Positions 1 to 6,844 of a stretch of 64,000 nt of DNA are shown here, piece by piece. A program made the position numbers and the translations under genes. Numbering within the stretch: the first letter of the stretch is position 1; each line of letters begins with the position of its first letter. A model generated the notes under the pieces. The model saw only the letters and a program-made list of their open reading frames with translations, did not search any database and was not told the origin of the DNA. The stretch comes from Nodosilinea sp. FACHB-141 (lineage in GTDB: Bacteria; Cyanobacteriota; Cyanobacteriia; Phormidesmidales; Phormidesmidaceae): positions 1-64,000 of the forward strand of contig NZ_JACJPP010000018.1 of the NCBI RefSeq assembly GCF_014696135.1, given 5' to 3'.

Positions 1-51
1 GTCACTCAGCGCTGTCAAGTTCTGCTGAACCGCCCTAGGTTCATCCAAGGA

Positions 52-183
52 CTAACCGGCTTTCACTGGTGGATAGAGGCGCTTAACTATGCCTAAATAA
101 ACGGACTTGATATAACCCACTACTAAAGCGCACCAGACTATCTTTGGGGAATAATTCAAAATTTCAGTATTTTCTAAATTCAT
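52..183 (-). CDS. Possible small protein, 43 residues, function unknown
   Basis: This is a short open frame of 43 codons on the minus strand. It starts at an ATG preceded by a good ribosome-binding sequence, GAGGAAA, about seven bases upstream, which is the main reason to list it. The peptide begins MNLENTEILNY and has a moderately hydrophobic middle (IVWCALVVGYI), too short to call a confident membrane segment. It lies head-to-head with the AT-rich orphan gene that follows. I do not recognise a family. It could equally be a remnant of a longer gene or chance. Confidence 0.3.
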   Translation of the reverse strand: MNLENTEILNYSPKIVWCALVVGYIKSVYLGIVKRLYPPVKAG

Positions 184-286
184 CAGTATTTCCTCAATCT
201 AAAAAGGCTTCTACTTTGTTTACTTAATCTATAGAGCTATCACATAATAATATTGAGACAAAGAAATAAAATTCGATCAATATCTT

Positions 287-1249
287 TTGGCAATACCCTC
301 AAACATAGAACGCATGTCCTTAGAAAGAAATAATCCAGTTGCTAGACTGCATCAAATCTTAATAGTTATTGGAGAGCATACTGCGCAAGATGATAGACTA
401 ACGGTTCCTCTTGCTAAGAGTATGGGACTTTCTGGCAGCGATGACGGATTTGCCCAAGCAATTACAAGTTTCATTACCCTTGTAGGGGATGCCAGGAAAA
501 CAGTTAAAACCTCGGCAAGAGCAATTAGCCCCCATGAATCTCTGGTAATTATTGATGACCTAAACAAGTTTATTTTGTCTTCAAACATTTGGGATTTAAG
601 AGTCAAATCCTTAAAGGGCTGGATTGACTCAAAGTACGTTCTTAGCCATTTGGCGATGCTTTCAGCTAGTGTTAGTCAAGAGCATACTAAAGCTGTTCTC
701 AGCAAGGAGATGTTAGCTCAGTTAGTTGACAGGCTAACCAGAATAAAAGAAGAAATCATAAATTCTGATCTATCAGTGGACTTAAGACGCTTTCTGCTCA
801 AAAAAATAAACGAACTTATATGGGATATAGAAAACTATTCTGTATCTGGCTTAGATGGCATAAAATCTACTTCTGACGCTTTTATTGGAGAGATTACTAT
901 TCGAGATAAAGGCGGCTTAGAAAAAGATTCAGATAAGCGAAATCCGCTTTTTATAAGTGTATTTTCAATATTTGCAACTCTATCGGTTATAGCACAAGTA
1001 AATGCAACATATCTTGAGCCGATTCTAAGCACAATCGTAAGCTCTATAGATATTACCGAAAGATATCTTCAACCGAAGACAGAAGATTTTGAACGAATTA
1101 GTACAGTGATTGAAGATGCATTATCTAGGAAAGAATCTTTTGAAGAGGCTATAGGAGAGGTAGTGGAGAAAATAAAGAAAGAGAAAAACCTTTACTTAGA
1201 AGGGAAGCAGCCTAAACTTTTGCCAGGTTCAAGTCAAGAAGAAGAGTAA
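287..1249 (+). CDS. Hypothetical protein, AT-rich orphan gene
   Basis: A 320-residue protein that I do not recognise. The longest frame opens with TTG, and an internal ATG at 314 (residue 10) is an alternative start; neither has a convincing ribosome-binding site. Residues 1 to about 215 look largely alpha-helical. A hydrophobic stretch at about 222-255 (beginning PLFISVFSIFATLSV) could be a membrane segment, and the C-terminus is rich in Lys and Glu and ends in acidic residues. The gene is clearly more AT-rich than the housekeeping genes downstream and its codons use more A/T in third positions, which suggests acquisition by transfer. Its neighbours (a broken Uma2 gene and repeats) also point to an accessory region. 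Confidence 0.6.
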   Translation: MAIPSNIERMSLERNNPVARLHQILIVIGEHTAQDDRLTVPLAKSMGLSGSDDGFAQAITSFITLVGDARKTVKTSARAISPHESLVIIDDLNKFILSSNIWDLRVKSLKGWIDSKYVLSHLAMLSASVSQEHTKAVLSKEMLAQLVDRLTRIKEEIINSDLSVDLRRFLLKKINELIWDIENYSVSGLDGIKSTSDAFIGEITIRDKGGLEKDSDKRNPLFISVFSIFATLSVIAQVNATYLEPILSTIVSSIDITERYLQPKTEDFERISTVIEDALSRKESFEEAIGEVVEKIKKEKNLYLEGKQPKLLPGSSQEEE

Positions 1250-1265
1250 ACTGAGAACCTTATCG

Positions 1266-1835
1266 CTATTTGCCCGATCGCAAAAACTCTTGCACAGTAA
1301 TCTCGCAATTGGGAAACGCTAGGTGTGCGATCGCATCTCCCTCATAGAGCTTTTGCTCCATCCCATACCCCTCTGCCTCTGGCTACCGAAATACGTACAG
1401 ACAGCGCTCCTGCACATCTAAAATCCAGTATTCGGCAATGCCCGATCGCCCATACAACGGCACCTTTAGATCGCAATCGCACCGCAGCGTACTGTCGGCC
1501 ACCTCAATCAGCAAAAAGATTTCCCTCGGCGTGGGGTGATGATCTTCGTAATCCAGCGGGTCTAATTGCACCACCGCTACATCCGGCTGAGGCTCAGAAA
1601 AGTCACTCAGCTGCACCGGGTCTTGAAACCGCAACAGCGCCCGCCCCGCCAACAGCCGCGACAACACCTGATCGATGCGTGTGACCGCTGCGCTGTGGGC
1701 CGTTCCCTTAGCTGCCATCGTATAGAGTTGCCCCTCAATCAATTCCACCCGTTCATCTGCCGCCAAAATCCCCGCTGCTACCATGCGGTGACAGTCTTGC
1801 ACGCTCAGCGATCGCAGGTCTGTGGCAGCAGTCAT
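1266..1835 (-). pseudogene. Uma2-family (DUF820) endonuclease-like gene with in-frame stop
   Basis: The 150-codon frame from 1835 has the usual Uma2/DUF820 order: an N-terminal helix ending in ERVELIEGQLY, then PQPDVAVVQ, then LIEVADSTLRCDCDLKVPLYGRSGIAEYWILDV written here in parts (FLLIEVADSTL, YWILDVQER). These carry the Asp and Glu residues of the PD-(D/E)XK-like fold. It then hits a TAG at 1383-1385. The same frame continues after the TAG for 38 more codons (PEAEGYGMEQ, then AFPNCEITVQEFL) to a natural stop at 1266. That continuation is the normal C-terminal end of the family and brings the total to about 189 residues, the usual length. One nonsense change therefore explains the truncation. 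The family is very abundant in cyanobacteria; its biological role is unclear. Confidence 0.8.
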
Positions 1836-1934
1836 AGGGGTAAGTATGGGTGACGCTTGCTCTCATTGTGGCACAGGGGTTTTGTCTCGCTTAATGCCAC
1901 TCGATGAATGTGTGGGTGTCGCAAAAGCGTCAGG

Positions 1935-1993
1935 GGTCAGGTGCCTTTTAAGGTAATGACCAATCGATTAGGTTGCCCAAAAAGCACCTGACC
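1935..1993. repeat. Inverted repeat in intergenic region
   Basis: Arms GGTCAGGTGC at 1935-1944 and its exact complement at 1984-1993 flank about 39 bases that also pair partly (CTTTT against AAAAG). The element lies between two convergently or independently transcribed small genes. It could be a transcript terminator for the 2004 gene or a small palindromic mobile repeat; the sequence does not decide which. Confidence 0.5.
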
Positions 1994-2003
1994 TCTTGTG
2001 GGC

Positions 2004-2351
2004 TTAACTCAACTGTCGATAGCGCAGTAGGTAGCTAAACACCTCTCCCTGCTCTGGGGTAATCAAAATCCCGGAGGCGGGGATGGTAAATAGGCGGCTC
2101 CACTCTAGGCACTCGGCGTAGTTCAGCAGATGCAGGTGGTTAATGGCCCCCTGCACGCCCTCGGGCGAGCCGAGCACCAGATGGCGCAATCGCTCGCGCC
2201 CCGGCTGGGCAGATGGATTTGATAGCAGCAGCGGACTGGTCGCCTCCCGGTTCTGGGACGACGACACTAAATATGGCAAACACAACATAATCGGGTTCCT
2301 TGCCGATGAAACAACGGGGAAGAAACCCAAAAACTTGGCCGCCCCAGACAT
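2004..2351 (-). CDS. Conserved small cyanobacterial protein, function unknown
   Basis: The C-terminal 62 residues, from RLRHLVLGSPEGVQ through NYAECLEWSRL to GEVFSYLLRYRQL, resemble a family of very short cyanobacterial proteins of about 60-70 residues. These have a G-(S/T)-P-E motif, an LHxxNYAE motif and a GEV-x-x-LL-R ending. The N-terminal 50 residues are low-complexity and do not look conserved, so the true start is probably well inside this frame, near residue 50, perhaps at a TTG (about 2195). No good ATG is available there, so a damaged start is possible. No function is known to me for this family. It stands alone, with repeat-rich DNA on its 5' side. Confidence 0.5.
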   Translation of the reverse strand: MSGAAKFLGFFPVVSSARNPIMLCLPYLVSSSQNREATSPLLLSNPSAQPGRERLRHLVLGSPEGVQGAINHLHLLNYAECLEWSRLFTIPASGILITPEQGEVFSYLLRYRQLS

Positions 2352-2635
2352 GTGCAGTTCAGGACGGCCAGGTAAAATCTCCTTAGCCTCCGAGACAGCG
2401 ACTCCTGTCGACGGGGTTAGCCGCTGGTTGGTGTTGGTAGCACCTTCCAGTGGCGTTAGACCAAATTTTTGGGAAGCTCAGACTGCACTCACACAGCCTT
2501 AGCTGAGTAAATTACCCTATTCAGATCTCTAAATCAAGTCAAAATCGCTACAGAGCCCGAAACACTGGCTCAGTATTCGCTGCCCTCTCGTTCCGTGGGG
2601 GTGATCATTGAGTCAGCACGTTAAACACCTTCCCC

Positions 2636-3076
2636 TGCGCTGGTGCGATCGCCTATTGCAGCACCCCTCCGCTTTAGTGTCAGAGCTGCATCCTTGAGTG
2701 TGAGGCCGCAATGCTTTAGTGCAGCGGCGCAACATTCGATTGTCAGACTGCAATGCCTTAGTGCAGCGACGCAACATTCGATTGTTAGGCGGCAACATCT
2801 TAAGTTGCGGTGCGACAATGCTGCTGCGATCGCGCAATTGTTTAAGTAGTCAATACACAATGCTTCTGTCATAGAGCAACTTCGAATTGTCGCCCGCTGC
2901 ACGCTTACCTGCTCAATGCACAATGCTTCTGTCATAGCAGCGAATCACTCATTCCCACACTGCATCGTGATTGTTGGGCCAAAACTCGCTTCGACCCACT
3001 GCAACATTCATCCAGGCTTTATCAAAACCGCTGGTGTTGGGTCACAATCTTTCAAATTTAGGCTGCGATCGGCTTT
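2636..3076. repeat. Degenerate tandem repeat with exact 21-nt period (21 units)
   Basis: From 2636 to 3076 the sequence can be cut into 21 successive units of exactly 21 nt with no insertion or deletion. On the plus strand units typically begin TGC or TGT, carry GCAA near positions 10-13 and end in a CTTNN-like block. Examples start at 2699, 2720, 2741, 2762 and 2783. The units at 2699-2740 and 2741-2782 are nearly identical as 42-nt pairs. Read on the minus strand in one frame this gives heptads such as LKHCGLT, IECCAAA, LRHCSLT and LKDAALT. Two TGA codons interrupt that frame towards 3076. See the matching block at 36438. Confidence 0.8.
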
Positions 3077-3202
3077 TTACACCGGGCAATCTTGGCAATA
3101 GACGAAACAACGCCTCGCCCCAACCGTGTCTTCCGTCGCCTGCCCTGACCTTCGTCGCTCCCCCAAACCTCCGTCACCATTCCTGAACTTTCCTCAGGCA
3201 GG

Positions 3203-3317
3203 CTCAGTAGATCACAAAGTCCCCGCAGCCCTCTCCCCCAGCCCCTCTCCCAGGAAGGAGAGGGGCTGGGGGAGAGGGCTGAATTACGGCAAGAAAGCAT
3301 GTTTGTGATCTACTGAG
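3203..3317. mobile_element. Nested palindromic element (MITE-like)
   Basis: A perfect 16-bp terminal inverted repeat, CTCAGTAGATCACAAA at 3203-3218 and its complement at 3302-3317, encloses a second perfect 25-bp stem (3226-3250 pairing with 3257-3281) made of the CCCTCTCCCCCAGCCCC motif, with a six-base loop. The total is about 115 bp with no coding capacity. The build is that of a non-autonomous, foldback-type element. The inner motif is a widespread cyanobacterial intergenic palindrome. No target duplication is evident. Confidence 0.6.
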
Positions 3318-3365
3318 GCTATTTGATCGTGCCCGTATATAAACCATTACCCAAGGTGTATCACC

Positions 3366-3725
3366 ATGCCCGTCGTCAACATCACCCGTCGGCTACCCGC
3401 TAAAACCATTAGCAACGACATCGACTCTCTCAACGGCCTCGGCACCGTCGCCGGCTATCTCCCCGTCCGCACCGATGCGTCGCCTGAAGAGCTCAAAGCT
3501 AATTTCAACACCATGCTAGCCATGCAGCAAAAAGAAACCGAGCTGCAAGCCATGGCCAAAGCCGCCAGCGATGCCGCCCGCCAGGCCGAATGGGAATTTC
3601 ACAACTCAATTCTGGGCATGAAAGAAGCCGTGCGGGCTCAATTTGGCCCCGACAGCAACGCCGCCCAAGCCATCGGCTACAAGAAAAAGTCAGAACGCAA
3701 GCGCCCCCGCCGCCGCAGCGCCTAA
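3366..3725 (+). CDS. Hypothetical protein with basic C-terminal tail
   Basis: A 119-residue protein starting at an ATG that follows GGTGTATCACC. Residues 1-45 are mixed; residues about 48-95 form a probable amphipathic helix rich in Ala, Gln and Glu (MLAMQQKETELQAMAKAASD), likely a coiled coil. The last 15 residues (YKKKSERKRPRRRSA) are strongly basic. That layout suggests nucleic-acid contact, but this is inference only. Codon use is high-GC, like the core genome, and a clear terminator follows at 3764. The gene stands alone between two palindromic repeat clusters. I recognise no named family. Confidence 0.65.
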   Translation: MPVVNITRRLPAKTISNDIDSLNGLGTVAGYLPVRTDASPEELKANFNTMLAMQQKETELQAMAKAASDAARQAEWEFHNSILGMKEAVRAQFGPDSNAAQAIGYKKKSERKRPRRRSA

Positions 3726-3763
3726 TTCGCCAGCGTTCTGTGATTCGTTTCCCCCTGATGACT

Positions 3764-3795
3764 AGCCCGTGGGTTTTCCCCCACGGGCTTTTTTT
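3764..3795 (+). terminator. Rho-independent terminator
   Basis: A perfect 10-bp stem, AGCCCGTGGG (3764-3773) with CCCACGGGCT (3780-3789), and a six-base loop, is followed by a run of T residues to 3795. It lies 38 bp after the stop of the small basic-tail gene, so it very probably ends that transcript. Confidence 0.9.
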
Positions 3796-3818
3796 GATGG
3801 GTAGTCTCTCAGCAGTCC

Positions 3819-3960
3819 TCTCTCACCCCCAGCCCCTCTCCCTCTCCCCCAGCCCCTCTCCCTAAGGGAGAGGGGAGCCAGACATACTCAAAGTCCCTCT
3901 CCCTGAGGGAGAGGGATTTAGGGAGAGGGGCTAGGGGAAAGGAGCTGAGAGAGGGGATTT
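3819..3960. repeat. CCCCTCTCC/GGAGAGGGG palindrome cluster
   Basis: Several copies of the CCCAGCCCCTCTCCCT motif and its complement lie head-to-head across this stretch, giving overlapping strong hairpins. It is the same motif as in the core of the element at 3226-3281. No open frame uses it. It is a common class of intergenic repeat in filamentous cyanobacteria. Confidence 0.7.
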
Positions 3961-4068
3961 AGAAAGAGGGACTTCAGAGTCAAGAAACAGAGACGCCGCG
4001 TATGCCATGCTTGGCTTATCCCAAACTCAGGTTGAGCCAACAGTTTTGGATCAATAACGGCAGCACTT

Positions 4069-6475
4069 ATGACAGCAACAAGCGTAGGGGCATTGGATCA
4101 CCATCTCAAGTCGGCAACCGGGTGGCAGTCTCCCCCCAAAGACGTACTAGAGGTGCTCCACGCTCCGCAACTCCCCTACGTGTGGACAGCACCAGGGGGA
4201 GCGCATTTGCTCCTTGCCGATCCGGTGCTCTACCCCCCCCTTAGCCGAACTGGCTGCGCCCATGCACAAGCTGGCCGGCATCCGGCTCAACCCCCTGCTC
4301 AACGATCACCATGGCCGCCACGGGGGAACCTGCCCTCGCTTAGTGCAAGTCGAGAATGGAGCCACAACTCAGCTCGACCTGCCCGAAGAGACCGAAATTT
4401 TTGCGGTGAAATGGACGGCAGATGGCCAACGCTTTGCGCTCACCGTCAGGCATAGCGATCGCCTCAGGCTGTGGGTCGGCTCGGTGGCAGGCGACGTAGC
4501 CGAAATTGAGGGGCTAGCGCTCAACCCACTACTGGGCAGCGCCGTAAGCTGGCTACCCGATCAGAATCGCCTGCTGGTTCGCCGCATCCCGTCACGGGGA
4601 CCAGCGCCTGAGCCGCCAGCTACACCGCTGGGTCCAGAAATTATGGAAGGAGCCGGGGCCTCATCCCGATCGACCTACGAGGCCCGCAACCTGCTAGAGA
4701 CAGCCCATGACGATGCCCTCTTCGAGTATTACGCCACTTCTGAGCTGGCGATCGTTGACCCGGCCACTGGCCAGGTAGATGTCATCGGTGCCCCGGCTCT
4801 TTACACCAAGGCAAAGTTCTCACCGTCCGGTGAATATCTGCTCGTCAAGCGTCTAATTGGTCCCTGGTCTCACGAGGTGGCCTGGTGGCGCTTCGCCAGC
4901 GAAATTGAAGTGTGGAATGACCACGGCAAGTTTGTCGCCACGATCGCGTCTCTGCCCGTAGCCGACGCAGTCCCGGCCCACGGCGTGCCCATTGGTCCCC
5001 GCTCAGTGGCCTGGCGTTCCACTGCGCCCCATACGCTCTTTTGGGTTGAAGCGCTGGATGGTGGCAACCCTGTGGCTGAAGTACCTCATCGCGATCGCCT
5101 CATGCGTCTAGAGGCTCCCTTCACAGCGGAGCCCGAAGTCGTTTTCAAGGCCGAGCACCGCATTCAGCCCCAGCGCTGTGGTTGGGGGGCGGACGGCAGC
5201 ATGCTGATGCTCACCCAGCGCGAGCGCATCCGCCGCTGGCGCTACGTCTGGCTGCTGGATGTAGACAACGGCACATCGCGCCTGTGGTTCGATTTGGACG
5301 AGGGCGATCGCTACGGCAGTCCGGGCTTTCCGATGTTTCGCACCTTGCCCAACGGTCGTCAGGTGCTGCGCCAGCAGGGAGATGCGGTCTACTTCAGCGG
5401 CAGCGGTGCGACTGACGAGGGCGATCGACCGTTCCTCGACCTGCGCCATCTAGTTACTGGGAAGACTGAGCGCCTGTTCCGCTGCGCGCCCGATCGCTAC
5501 GAGTACGTGGTGGCCTTCGCCGACGGCGAAAATCGCGTCGTGTTGCGCTCTGAGTCGGCTGTAGATGTGCCCAACTACCATCTGGCCACCTTTAGCCAGC
5601 CCATCGAGGCGGCTGAGGGCGAAGCCACCCGCGCCCTGACGCGCCAACCCATCACGCAGTTCGAAGACGCCACCCCCCAGCTGCGCGCGATCGAGAAACG
5701 CATTGTGCGCTACGAGCGCAACGACGGCGTTCCGCTCAGCTTTCACCTATATCTGCCCCCCGGATACCAGGAGGGCACACCGCTGCCCACGGTGCTCTAT
5801 GCCTATCCCATGGAATACTCCGGGGCCGCTACCGCCGGACAGGTTAGCGGCTCAACCCAGCGCTTCATGCGCCTATACGGAGCCTCCCACCTTTACTTCC
5901 TACTCCAGGGGTACGCCGTACTCGACCAAACCGCCATGCCGATCCTCGGCGATCCGGAGACCGCCTACGACGCCTTCATCCCTCAACTGGTGGCTGATGC
6001 GGAAGCTGCCGTAGCGAAGGCCGTCGAAATCGGCGTGGCCGATCCTGAACGCATCGGCGTTATCGGCCACAGCCACGGCGGGCTGATGGTGGCCAACCTC
6101 TTGGCGCATACCGATCTGTTTCGAGCCGGCATCGCCCGCAGCGGCTCCTACAACAAAACGAACCAGCCCTTTGGCTTCCAGGCCGAGCGTCGCCCTCTCT
6201 TTGAAGCAAGGGATGTTTACGTTCAGCTCTCACCGACCTTCTTCGCTGACCAGATCAACGATCCGGTTCTCATCATTCACGGTGATGACGACTCCAACCC
6301 TGGCACGCCTCCGTTTCAGTCCCAGGTCTTCTATGAAGCCGTGCGCGGTGCGGGAGGCACGACCCGGCTGGTGCTGCTGCCCTTTGAGGATCACGGCTAT
6401 CGGGCCAGGGAGAGTGTAGAGCACGTGCTCTGGGAGCAGTTCCGGTGGTTCGACCAGTATGTGATGGGGCGCTGA
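4069..6475 (+). pseudogene. S9-family (prolyl oligopeptidase-like) serine peptidase, frameshifted
   Basis: The gene would encode about 801 residues if one base were removed from a run of eight C at 4233-4240. Upstream of the run the frame from ATG 4069 reads PPKDVLEVLHAP and LLLADPVLY; downstream the other frame continues with PPLAELAAPMHKLAGI. Together these give the usual N-terminus of the cyanobacterial S9 family. A beta-propeller-like region follows to about 5690, then an alpha/beta-hydrolase domain. The nucleophile elbow is GHSHGG (about 6067-6084), the acid is in HGDDDSNPGTP (about 6280) and the histidine in FEDHGY (about 6385), so the catalytic triad is intact. Expected role: cleavage of peptides or acyl-peptides. 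The homopolymer slip may be a sequencing error, a true pseudogene or phase variation. Translation restarting at an internal start in the second frame (753-codon frame from 4214) is also possible. Confidence 0.85.
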
Positions 6476-6483
6476 GACGGCTA

Positions 6484-6612
6484 AGAGGATGTTTGAAAAG
6501 TCCTATTTCTTGTAACGAAAGTGGAGATCCCCCCTGCCCCCCTCAAAAAGGGGGGCAGGGGGGGATCAGCCGGTGACTAGAGCTACGGCGATTCACTTTT
6601 CAAACGCCCTCT
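6484..6612. mobile_element. Nested palindromic element (MITE-like)
   Basis: Imperfect 17-bp terminal inverted repeats, AGAGGATGTTTGAAAAG at 6484-6500 and a complement with two mismatches at 6596-6612, enclose an inner GC stem. The inner stem is GATCCCCCCTGCCCCCC at 6526-6542 against 6550-6567 with one bulged G and an AT-rich loop. It begins nine bases after the S9 peptidase stop. It has the same two-level architecture as the element at 3203 but unrelated sequence. The strong stem could also terminate transcription. Confidence 0.55.
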
Positions 6613-6844
6613 AAAGTCGACGCTCGCTACGGCGAGGAGGTATAGGTGTCCCAGCCCAAAACGATAAGAATTCAAACCTATCGAGCGCTTTTTGCTTTTC
6701 GATCTGCCTTTTTCTTTCTTTTGCAATAGATTTCGCCATTCTTAAACTAAGGTTAAATCGTGCCCTAGGCCACACTGTGCGATCGCCTAGTTTCATTTGA
6801 TCAATAGAGTCACTCACTACACCCTGACCCAGGATCGATCACCT

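Noticed and set aside
2636..3076. Possible CRISPR array
   Set aside because: The 21-nt units are diverged throughout; there are no identical repeats separated by unique spacers of 30-40 nt and no cas genes.
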